DNA of 33,305 nucleotides from the NCBI RefSeq assembly GCF_003464165.1, contig NZ_QSEK01000030.1, forward strand, positions 1 to 33,305. Direction: 5' to 3'. The DNA is from Eubacterium sp. AM49-13BH. GTDB lineage: Bacteria; Bacillota; Clostridia; Lachnospirales; Lachnospiraceae. How positions within the stretch are numbered: the first letter of the stretch is position 1; each line of letters starts with the position of its first letter. Position numbers and translations under genes: made by a program. Positions 1-7,107 of the stretch are shown one piece after another. The notes under the pieces are model-generated. The model had not been told where the DNA came from and did no database searches. It worked only from the letters and a program-made list of their open reading frames with translations.

Positions 1-1467
1 ACAAAGACATACAGAGATAACTCAGCCAGATATATAGAACTGCCTTCTCTTTTGATTGAGCAAGATGGTGAATCAAAGATATTTGAACAATTACTTAAAT
101 ATCAAATCAAATATAGTTATAAGAGTAAGACTTGGCATAACAAACTAATCCAATCAGTAAGTTTGTTATTTGATTATATGAATGCAAATCCTAACAACTA
201 TACTTCTGCAAAGGACTTCTTTGAACTATTTGCAGAGGCTATGTATTCTGGAACTATTGACGAAGAAGGAAATGATCCTTCTGGTCTATTTTGGTTACCG
301 AAGAAGTCGCAGACAGCCAATGCACTTCTTTCTACATTAAGTGACTTTTCAGATTGGTTATATATTAACTGCGGAACCGAACAGCTTAACCCTTGGAGAG
401 AAGCTACAAGATATGAAGAACGTCTTAAATGGATGGCTTTAATAAACAAAAATGAGCGTTCTTTCTTAGGACATTTGAATGACATTTATGATATCTCCGA
501 AACAGCAAAAACTGTAAGAAATGTAATAAGTCGCAGAAATCCTTATGTGATAAGAAATGGTACAAAGGCATTTCCAGAGGATCAGATAGAAAAGTTGTTG
601 AGAGAAGGATTCAAGAAGGTACGCAAAGGCTGTGAATTAGATATCATTGATAGCTACAACTGGAGAGATATCGCAATCACTTTACTTATGCATTATGGAG
701 GACTTCGACATAGTGAACCATTCCATTTATGGATACAAGATGTTATTCCTGATCCAGATGATCCAGATATGGCAGTCGTAAGAATATATCACCCATCAGA
801 GGGCAAAGCTCCACATGATTTCAAAAATCCTAATACTGGAAAGTACATAACTGACAGGGCTTCTTATCTAAAACTAAAATATGGATTACTTCCACGAAAT
901 CAATACTCTGCCTCCAATAAGAGATTTGCAGGATGGAAAAATCCAAGACTTGATGATGAAGATAATATGTATATGAATGTATACTGGTTTCCTAAAGAAG
1001 CAGGATATGTGTTTATGTATGTTTGGAAAAAATACCTACAACAGCGAATTAGATATGGTGTGAAAGATACTCACCCATTTGCTTTTGTTTCATTTGATAC
1101 AAGATACCTTGGGGAAATGATGCCAGCAAGGACTCAAACAGAAGCTCATAATAAAGCCTGTGAGTCAGTCGGTTTAGAAGTATCAAAGTTTAACGGCACT
1201 ACTAATCATGGTCACAGACATGCTTATGGACAAAGAATGAAGAATGCAGGCATTGATAAGAAAGTCAGACAAGTAGCTATGCACCATAAATCAGAAGAGT
1301 CACAAAATGTATATACAGAACCAACTGTCACAGAGGTTACAAATGCATTAAGTTTGGCAACATACTCATTAAATAAAGGAATTGCATTACCTATGAAATC
1401 AGAAATAAGTTCATGGTATGAAGAAGAAAAGAAACTCGCAAAGAAATATATGATGAGGAAGAAGTAA
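1..1467 (+). CDS. Tyrosine recombinase, GmtY-like, 5' end cut by window
   Basis: Site-specific tyrosine recombinase of a mobile element. The reading frame is open from base 1 and no convincing start codon with a ribosome binding site is seen near the left edge, so the true start lies upstream; the TTG at 52 is only the first nominal start. Numbered from that TTG, the catalytic set is visible: R219 in GGLRHSEPF, the H-x-x-R box H386-R389 in NHGHRHAYG, a second histidine around 411-412, and the nucleophile Y421 in QNVYTEP. All key residues are present, so the enzyme is probably active. The stop is one base before the start of the next recombinase gene, which points to a co-transcribed module. 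Arginine codons CGA, CGT and CGC are used more than in the housekeeping genes to the right, in keeping with horizontal transfer. The GmtY assignment rests on remembered family resemblance and gene order; a Tn554 TnpA-like protein is the alternative. Confidence 0.85.
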   Translation, partial: TKTYRDNSARYIELPSLLIEQDGESKIFEQLLKYQIKYSYKSKTWHNKLIQSVSLLFDYMNANPNNYTSAKDFFELFAEAMYSGTIDEEGNDPSGLFWLPKKSQTANALLSTLSDFSDWLYINCGTEQLNPWREATRYEERLKWMALINKNERSFLGHLNDIYDISETAKTVRNVISRRNPYVIRNGTKAFPEDQIEKLLREGFKKVRKGCELDIIDSYNWRDIAITLLMHYGGLRHSEPFHLWIQDVIPDPDDPDMAVVRIYHPSEGKAPHDFKNPNTGKYITDRASYLKLKYGLLPRNQYSASNKRFAGWKNPRLDDEDNMYMNVYWFPKEAGYVFMYVWKKYLQQRIRYGVKDTHPFAFVSFDTRYLGEMMPARTQTEAHNKACESVGLEVSKFNGTTNHGHRHAYGQRMKNAGIDKKVRQVAMHHKSEESQNVYTEPTVTEVTNALSLATYSLNKGIALPMKSEISSWYEEEKKLAKKYMMRKK

Positions 1468-1468
1468 T

Positions 1469-4198
1469 ATGGCATACGATAATAAAACAAAATATAACGT
1501 TATTGAAGAAATCTGTAATGGGAAATCTGCTATGGATATCGGACGAGAATATAATATTCGTCCAACTACAGCAATGAATTGGCTCCGTTCCTTTGTTGAA
1601 AATGGTCCATTTGATGATAAAGAACTTGCACCAAAGGAAACAGCTAAATTTGAAAAACTACGGGAAGTAGCACGAAAACGAGAACTTGAAATGCGCCCGC
1701 ATGGAACTACTACTAGTGAAAGTTATGAATGGCTTTTAGCATATGATCCAAACCTCGTAGAATGGAAAGAATATGCAGAGAAGTGGATAAAGACTGTTGT
1801 GCGAGGAAAATCTGCTGCGTTAAATTCATTATCAAACTTCTTCAAGAAATACATCATCGGGCAAGATTTAACACGCACTGTTCAAGAATTTGTTTCCGTT
1901 ACTTATGAAACACCAGACTTTTATGAAATTATCTATTCTGAAAGAACCTCAGAAAGAGATGTATTAAATGATGCAAAAAAACTCGTAGCTTTTATTGATT
2001 GGATTCTTGAAGAAAAGTTTTCAGTCGAAGATGATTATGGTAGGAAACTTATTCCTGCTGAATTCCACAACCCATTAACTCAATATCTACCAGACCATGT
2101 AGATACGTATAATAAAAGTGAATCAGATAAAAATGTACTTCCATACCGTTACATTAAAGAACTCCGTAATATGTTTGTTCCGTCTGATGCTACTTGTTTT
2201 AGAGATTTAACACTCGCACAGGAATTAACAGATTCATCAAGAAGTAATGGAGACTGGTATATCGTTGATAAAAGTATTATAGATGAAAATGATCCAGACT
2301 GTGTTTATAGGAAAAGAAAAGCATCGCAATACAAAATCAAAAATAAAGGCTGTAGCGAATATGTATATGAAATGTGGTGCCCTGCAAGAACAATCTGTCT
2401 TTTGACAAAGTTAATGTTACCTATCCGAACATATCAGGCAAGAATGCTCGATAGTGGCGAAATGGATACTTATAAATACATTCAGACTGATAAGCATAAT
2501 TATGGCGAGTGGATTAAAAATGACTCTCCTTTGTCGCAAGGAACAGATAGAAAGCCTTGTGAAAAAGGTGTTTTAAGAAAGTTTATTGATCCGACTACAA
2601 ACCTTGAAATGACGGGCTTTTTTATTAACACCAATAAGACCGCAGATATCAATAAGAATGAAACTGATAAGGGTTACAATATGCCTTGGCAGTATGAAGA
2701 AATACAGTATTGGCTTGCAAAACTTAGAGACTGGCAGCAAAAATACAATCCTATCTCTCAACCTACTAAATGGACTGAATTAACAGTTGCACAGCTTGGT
2801 TGTGCAAAAGATATAAAGATCCTAAAGGCTATGGGAAATGCAACATTTCTTTTTAGAAATGCAACCGAAATAGACAATCATCTTCCATTAGGTAGACACT
2901 CAATAGAACCATTATGGTACAAACTCCTTCGCTGTCTGGAACAAAAAGTAAATCATACAGCCACTAATGATGCTGAAAAGAATCTAAAATTTGTTCATGA
3001 AGATTTAGATAAAACTACATACTATCCTTTGCACTCTCTTAGAGTATCGCTCATCACAGCATTCGCCCTCGAAGGTGGTGTGCCTATGCCTGTACTTTCA
3101 AAGTGTATTGCAGGTCATGCTAGACTTGTTATGACACTTTACTACACAAAAATGGGAATATCATATGTAACTGATACCATGAAAAAAGCAGATACTGAGA
3201 TTTTGAAACAAGAACAGAAATCATTTGACCGGTTTATTAAAGATGCAAAGTATAAACAGTTAGAAAGTGGTACTGCTGTTAATGATATGGCGGCTTATGA
3301 TGCCGTATTAAATGCTCAGAAGTCAAAAGCAAGCATTGTCATGTCTGATAAGGGAATCTGTCCTAAAGGTTGTTTTGGATGTGATACAGGCGGTACATAC
3401 GTTAATGATGATACTGATAAAGTAACTTATGGTGTTGTTCAGGGCTATCCTGCTCATAACTGCGTTCGTTGCAGGTGGTTTATTACTGGACCTGCTTTCT
3501 TACCAGGATTAGTCAATCACTTTAATGTATTAAGCTATGATATGGCTGAAACGGCTAAAAGAATAACTAAATTTCAATCAGAGACAGAATTACTTGAAAA
3601 CAGAAAATATGATGCTGAACAATGTGGTGGAATATTTGAACAGTATGAAGAATTGTTAAAGTATGAACAGCTTTTGCAAGCAGAACTTCAAAAGGGTGAT
3701 GATATAGCCAACAATATGAATGCTACCTTAAGACTTATTGATAAATGTCAAAAGATTTCAAAGAACGTTGATAATGATACTTCTAACAAAGCACAGCTTG
3801 TACCTGTTGGAACTGTTCAAGACGTAGGGTTTTTACTTGAATCCGAAGCAGATGAAATGTATCAGCTTCAATCAATATGTAACGGAGTTGAATTGTTCCC
3901 TGAAACAGACGCAAGCAAGGCATTGCTTAAAAGATCACAGATAATCGACCTCACCCTAATGTTCAATCAAAAACAACCTGTAATGTTTTCGTTATCTGAG
4001 GACGAACAGCTACTTGCAGGAAATCAGTTTATGAGACTACTTATTCAAAGAGCCGGAAGTCTTAAGAAGGCTATTCCTTATGCAATCGGCAGAAAGAAAC
4101 TTGAAGAAATAGGAATCTACAATGAATTTACAGAAGAATTAAAAGGAATAGAATGTGCTTCTCACAACGCACTCCTTACCGATAATTCTGTAAGTTAA
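1469..4198 (+). CDS. Large tyrosine recombinase/integrase, GmtZ-like, with N-terminal HTH and Cys motifs
   Basis: A 909-residue integrase-like protein, far longer than a usual tyrosine recombinase of about 300-400 residues. Residues 8-45 look like a transposase-type helix-turn-helix (GKSAMDIGREYNIRPTTAMN). The recombinase core is central: a candidate first arginine at R320 or R325 in PIRTYQARMLDSGE, the box H522-S-L-R525, a second histidine H550 in IAGHAR, and Y558/Y559 as candidate nucleophile. A cysteine-rich stretch follows, with C631, C635 and C638, then C665 and C668 in NCVRCRWFITGP, which suggests metal binding. The C-terminal 200 residues are helical. The gene starts 2 bases after the preceding stop behind a GGAAGAAG site, so it is translationally linked to it. 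From family knowledge, large integrases of this layout are the second member of recombinase trios such as GmtY-GmtZ-GmtX. CGN arginine codons are frequent, unlike the chromosome around it. Confidence 0.85.
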   Translation: MAYDNKTKYNVIEEICNGKSAMDIGREYNIRPTTAMNWLRSFVENGPFDDKELAPKETAKFEKLREVARKRELEMRPHGTTTSESYEWLLAYDPNLVEWKEYAEKWIKTVVRGKSAALNSLSNFFKKYIIGQDLTRTVQEFVSVTYETPDFYEIIYSERTSERDVLNDAKKLVAFIDWILEEKFSVEDDYGRKLIPAEFHNPLTQYLPDHVDTYNKSESDKNVLPYRYIKELRNMFVPSDATCFRDLTLAQELTDSSRSNGDWYIVDKSIIDENDPDCVYRKRKASQYKIKNKGCSEYVYEMWCPARTICLLTKLMLPIRTYQARMLDSGEMDTYKYIQTDKHNYGEWIKNDSPLSQGTDRKPCEKGVLRKFIDPTTNLEMTGFFINTNKTADINKNETDKGYNMPWQYEEIQYWLAKLRDWQQKYNPISQPTKWTELTVAQLGCAKDIKILKAMGNATFLFRNATEIDNHLPLGRHSIEPLWYKLLRCLEQKVNHTATNDAEKNLKFVHEDLDKTTYYPLHSLRVSLITAFALEGGVPMPVLSKCIAGHARLVMTLYYTKMGISYVTDTMKKADTEILKQEQKSFDRFIKDAKYKQLESGTAVNDMAAYDAVLNAQKSKASIVMSDKGICPKGCFGCDTGGTYVNDDTDKVTYGVVQGYPAHNCVRCRWFITGPAFLPGLVNHFNVLSYDMAETAKRITKFQSETELLENRKYDAEQCGGIFEQYEELLKYEQLLQAELQKGDDIANNMNATLRLIDKCQKISKNVDNDTSNKAQLVPVGTVQDVGFLLESEADEMYQLQSICNGVELFPETDASKALLKRSQIIDLTLMFNQKQPVMFSLSEDEQLLAGNQFMRLLIQRAGSLKKAIPYAIGRKKLEEIGIYNEFTEELKGIECASHNALLTDNSVS

Positions 4199-4216
4199 GT
4201 TTAAAGAGGTGACAAA

Positions 4217-4867
4217 ATGAGTAATATTCAACCAGACGATTTATATAATCAGTTATGCGAAAATGCTTCAACTAGGAAGAAGAAAACACTTGCGCTTGTT
4301 CATGAAGTATGCAAAAAGCAATCGGAGGCAGAAGTGAAAGACTTCTCATTAGGCACTATTGCTGCTCTTATGTCTGATAAAGGTGGATTAAGCGAACAGG
4401 CTTTACGAAACAAGAATGCAGAGCCGTACAGACTCCTTATCAACAATTGGGCTGAGTATTCCAATACAACGACAAAAAAGCCTAAAAAACAAACTACAAC
4501 CACCATAAACGACGAAATACTTTCACAGATTTCCGAGCCAACCGTAAAAGCTTTGGTTGGTATGATTATGGCAGAAAATAGAAAGCTTAAAAACGAGAAT
4601 AATCTACTTAAAAATCAAACTTGCATTACCGTAGATATGCGAAATCAGAAGAGCAATTCGTTAGCTAATAATGATGTAGTTGTTGTTTCGGCTATAGATG
4701 ACTTGACAGAAACGGAAATTGAGGCATTAAAGGATGCTGTTTCAGACAAGTTTTTCAAAGAACGAGGTTGGACTACTGATGAGCAAGGCAGGGTTAAAGA
4801 AAAAGGATATCCAGTATATAAAGCTGGGTATGTCACTGCAATAAAAAAGATACTTGATGAGATATAA
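4217..4867 (+). CDS. Third protein of recombinase module, GmtX/TnpC-like
   Basis: A 216-residue protein, 18 bases downstream of the large integrase and preceded by an AAAGAGGTGA ribosome binding site. Residues 40-82 (from DFSLGTIAALMSDKGGLS to the NNWAEYS segment) look like a small helical DNA-binding domain. A Thr/Lys-rich linker follows at about 84-98. Residues 110-133, with ENRKLKNENNLLKNQ, have the spacing of a short coiled coil. The C-terminal 60 residues are predicted mixed alpha/beta. In GmtYZX and Tn554-type modules the third gene encodes a small helical accessory protein; its role in recombination is poorly defined. Assignment rests on position and general shape. No catalytic motif is recognisable. 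Confidence 0.7.
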   Translation: MSNIQPDDLYNQLCENASTRKKKTLALVHEVCKKQSEAEVKDFSLGTIAALMSDKGGLSEQALRNKNAEPYRLLINNWAEYSNTTTKKPKKQTTTTINDEILSQISEPTVKALVGMIMAENRKLKNENNLLKNQTCITVDMRNQKSNSLANNDVVVVSAIDDLTETEIEALKDAVSDKFFKERGWTTDEQGRVKEKGYPVYKAGYVTAIKKILDEI

Positions 4868-4881
4868 AGAGGAATGAATCT

Positions 4882-5061
4882 ATGACCAGTAAAGAAAAAA
4901 ATCAAATACTTTACATACAAGAGCAAGCAGATGCTTTATCAGCCGAAATATCCGAACTTATGCGTAATGGTGCAGATTTATCGCATAAACATTTAAATGA
5001 AATGATTCAACGAGGTATATTTATTTCTATGGTTTGCAAAGAAATGTTAAATGAACAATAA
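4882..5061 (+). CDS. Small helical protein, fourth ORF of the recombinase module
   Basis: A 59-residue ORF starting at ATG 4882, 14 bases after the third module gene, with an AAGAGG ribosome binding site 8-9 bases upstream of the start. The sequence begins MTSKEKNQILYIQEQADALS and ends KEMLNEQ. It looks almost entirely alpha-helical, with regularly spaced Ile/Leu/Met. It lies directly before the terminator hairpin and is followed by the repeats taken as the element end, so it is the last gene of the module. I do not recognise the family. It could be a recombination directionality or accessory factor, but that is only a guess from position and size. Confidence 0.6.
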   Translation: MTSKEKNQILYIQEQADALSAEISELMRNGADLSHKHLNEMIQRGIFISMVCKEMLNEQ

Positions 5062-5062
5062 C

Positions 5063-5104
5063 AAAATAGCTGACAGTAGAATACTCTACTTTGTCAGCTA
5101 TTTT
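5063..5104 (+). terminator. Rho-independent terminator of the recombinase module
   Basis: Perfect 13-base arms AAAATAGCTGACA (5063-5075) and TGTCAGCTATTTT (5092-5104) lie 2 bases after the stop of the small ORF. An inner stem, GTAGA (5076-5080) with TCTAC (5085-5089), extends the hairpin. The right arm ends in a T run. The A and T ends would allow termination in both directions. Confidence 0.85.
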
Positions 5105-5198
5105 AGTTTGATTATAAAGTTTGATTATATGTAATCAAACTAGAGTCCGCTAAATATAAGGCTTACAATAGATTTATTACACTATTTACCTTATATTT
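5105..5198. repeat. Direct and inverted repeats at the probable right end of the mobile element
   Basis: AGTTTGATTATA occurs at 5105-5116 and again at 5118-5129. The second copy also forms a 10-base inverted repeat, AGTTTGATTA (5118-5127) with TAATCAAACT (5132-5141), around a 4-base spacer. A second 10-base inverted repeat, AAATATAAGG (5152-5161) with CCTTATATTT (5189-5198), follows. Such paired repeats next to recombinase genes are typical of recombinase binding arms and crossover sites. The stretch has no gene, and the chromosomal gene on the right ends at 5239. The exact crossover point cannot be fixed without the left end or an empty site. Confidence 0.5.
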
Positions 5199-5238
5199 GA
5201 TTAACGGAGACACCTTTTTAAGTACAATGCAGAATTAA

Positions 5239-5877
5239 TTATCTGAGAGTCTTAACATATTCAGCAATCTTCTCATCCTTGCAGTTAGCAAAGAAAAGCT
5301 CTTCAAATTTCTCACCTGCAACAGCACCCTTAACGAGATCCTGATCAAGCTCCTTAAGAACTTCTACGAGATCCTGCTTAAGAGTAACAGCTCTTACGCC
5401 ATCAAGAATCTTCTTGTTTCTCTGTTCAGGAACAACTCTTTCTTTAGGATATCCGCCACCTGGTTCACCCTCGAAAAGCTTTTCAAAGATGTATGTGAGG
5501 TTAAGTTCTGCACCCCATCCGAAGCCCTTTGCAAATGGAAGAGCGATAGCGTTACCATCGTTAATCTGCATGAACATATAAGCGTCTGAAGGATCAACAA
5601 CATGTCCACAGAGAACTCCAGGGAAAGAGTTAAGTGCTAACATAGCACCTTCACCAGTACCGCAGCCTGTTACCACAAAGTCGGCAGCACCGCTGTTTAA
5701 AAGAATAGCAGCAAGGATACCGTTCTGTACGTATGTAAGCTGTGCTTTATCATCAGCTGAGTACATACCATAATTATCAACTGTATGTCCCTTGCTTTCT
5801 GCAACCTTCTTAAGTGATGCATAAATCATTTCGTTCTTTGCAGCCTGGCTGTTTTCATTAATTAATGCGATTCTCAT
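5239..5877 (-). CDS. RpiB/LacA/LacB-family sugar-phosphate isomerase
   Basis: A 212-residue cytosolic protein of the ribose-5-phosphate isomerase B / galactose-6-phosphate isomerase family, which interconverts aldose and ketose phosphates. The first 150 residues carry the fold; C72 in the TGCGTGEGAM loop matches the active-site cysteine loop of RpiB. It is longer than classical RpiB (about 150 residues), with an added helical C-terminus of about 60 residues. The start is set at the ATG complementary to 5875-5877 (MRIALINENSQ), which has an AGAGGAGA site just upstream; the longer in-frame start at 5970 would put the promoter inside the gene. The gene stands alone with its own promoter and is divergent from the sigma-like gene. 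The actual sugar substrate cannot be told from sequence. The mobile element is inserted just past its 3' end. Confidence 0.85.
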   Translation of the reverse strand: MRIALINENSQAAKNEMIYASLKKVAESKGHTVDNYGMYSADDKAQLTYVQNGILAAILLNSGAADFVVTGCGTGEGAMLALNSFPGVLCGHVVDPSDAYMFMQINDGNAIALPFAKGFGWGAELNLTYIFEKLFEGEPGGGYPKERVVPEQRNKKILDGVRAVTLKQDLVEVLKELDQDLVKGAVAGEKFEELFFANCKDEKIAEYVKTLR

Positions 5878-5911
5878 TATGAAATCTCCTCTTTTCTTAT
5901 ATTCTATATAA

Positions 5912-5940
5912 ACTATAAGCTGTGGGTCTGCTTTTGTCAA
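5912..5940 (-). promoter_or_regulatory. Sigma-A type promoter of the isomerase gene
   Basis: Read on the minus strand, TTGACA (complement of 5935-5940), a 17-base spacer and TATAGT (complement of 5912-5917) make a near-consensus promoter about 35 bases upstream of the ATG. It supports the shorter start for the isomerase. Confidence 0.75.
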
Positions 5941-5962
5941 ATGTGTATACTGAAATAATACA

Positions 5963-5991
5963 TTTACCAAATGCTTACTTATGTGTTATAT
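5963..5991 (+). promoter_or_regulatory. Possible promoter of the sigma-like gene
   Basis: TTTACC (5963-5968), a 17-base spacer and TTATAT (5986-5991) lie 38 bases upstream of the start at 6029. The boxes are imperfect and other -10 choices (for example TATTAT at 5989-5994) are possible. Confidence 0.35.
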
Positions 5992-6028
5992 TATACAGAA
6001 CGAATTAAGTTGAAAGAGGTTAGATAAT

Positions 6029-6967
6029 ATGGCTGAAAATAAAGATTCCCAGGCAGCATTTATGGAGGCTGTCGGAAGCATTAAAGAATACGCTAAGGTT
6101 AATGGCAATATTGTTACAAGAGAGGATGTACACAGCTTTTTTAAAGATATGGCATTAGATGATGCCAAATTCCAGATGATTTCCGGATATCTGATGGCTA
6201 ATGGAATTAAGATACAGGGCGAAGACAGCGTAGATAATGAATTCCTGAAGCTGATGGAAAGTGCCTCAGATGATAATATTGATGAGTCAGGACAACATAT
6301 TTCTAAGGAAGAACAGGAAGATAAGAAGGTTGCGGATGATATTGTAAGTCATCTTGATTATGAAGAGGATGAGAAGTATCTGAAAATATATCTTCAGGAT
6401 ATATCAGGAATACAGCCTATGACAGATGTTACAAGATCATATCTTCTTATGAACATAGTTGAGGATAATGATAAAGAATCACTAAAACTGCTTACAGAAA
6501 GTTATCTTGAAAAGATTGTGTCATGGATAGAACCATTCAGAGGAAAGGGAGTTCTTGCATGTGACCTTGTACAGGAGGCCAATCTGGCTATGACAGCATA
6601 TATAGGACAGCAGGAATGGCTTAATAATTATGAGTGGAAGGATAAGATTAAAGAAGGTGGACAGGAAGACCTTCTTAATGTGCTTAAAGGAATTGACGAA
6701 GCAGTTAAGGAGCTTATTGAAGGCAGTCTTAATATGCTTATAGATGAACAGACGGATGTTAATATGGTTTCGGGAAAAATTCTCAATAAAGTCAATCTTG
6801 TAAATGACTGGGGAACAAGACTTAAAGAAGAATTAGGAAGAAAACCTACGGTGGAAGAAGTAGCAAAGAACATGGGAGTTGCAGAAAATGTGGTACTTGA
6901 GGCTATCAGGCTTTCAAGTGAAACAATTGAAGATATCAAGTACGAAAAGACGGTTCCTAAAGAATAA
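6029..6967 (+). CDS. Degenerate sigma-70-like protein without region 4
   Basis: A 312-residue protein with the order of sigma-70 conserved regions but incomplete. Residues 10-65 resemble region 1.1. Residues 115-135 (YLKIYLQDISGIQPMT) resemble region 1.2. Residues 150-197 resemble regions 2.1-2.2, including DLVQEANLAMTAY, which parallels the DLIQEGNLGL core-binding segment. Residues 248-300 resemble region 3, with LKEELGRKPTVEEVAKNMG. The aromatic promoter-melting segment (regions 2.3-2.4) is not recognisable, and the protein ends where region 4, the -35 binding domain, would begin. An acidic linker covers 80-117. The start is ATG 6029 behind GAAAGAGG. It may bind RNA polymerase core without acting as a normal promoter-specific sigma factor; that role is inference. 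The stop is natural and the frame intact, so this is not an obvious pseudogene. Confidence 0.7.
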   Translation: MAENKDSQAAFMEAVGSIKEYAKVNGNIVTREDVHSFFKDMALDDAKFQMISGYLMANGIKIQGEDSVDNEFLKLMESASDDNIDESGQHISKEEQEDKKVADDIVSHLDYEEDEKYLKIYLQDISGIQPMTDVTRSYLLMNIVEDNDKESLKLLTESYLEKIVSWIEPFRGKGVLACDLVQEANLAMTAYIGQQEWLNNYEWKDKIKEGGQEDLLNVLKGIDEAVKELIEGSLNMLIDEQTDVNMVSGKILNKVNLVNDWGTRLKEELGRKPTVEEVAKNMGVAENVVLEAIRLSSETIEDIKYEKTVPKE

Positions 6968-7022
6968 CTGATTAATAAAATTAATATATACACGATTTCG
7001 AGAAAAATTTAACAATTTTTTA

Positions 7023-7049
7023 TTGATTTTAATTAGGGCATGGTATAGA
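7023..7049 (+). promoter_or_regulatory. Possible extended -10 promoter of pckA
   Basis: TATAGA at 7044-7049 is preceded by TGG, giving an extended -10 element, with TTGATT at 7023-7028 as a -35 candidate at a short 15-base spacing. It lies about 58 bases upstream of the pckA start. Confidence 0.4.
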
Positions 7050-7107
7050 ATTAAAAAGAATTTTGTAATAATTTACAAGAAATTATAAGAAAAGAGGTTT
7101 ATGTAAG

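Noticed and set aside
6981..6994. TTAATATATACACG shared with 29793-29806
   Set aside because: A single 14-base AT-rich match between two intergenic regions in 33 kb can arise by chance, and no shared promoter layout goes with it.
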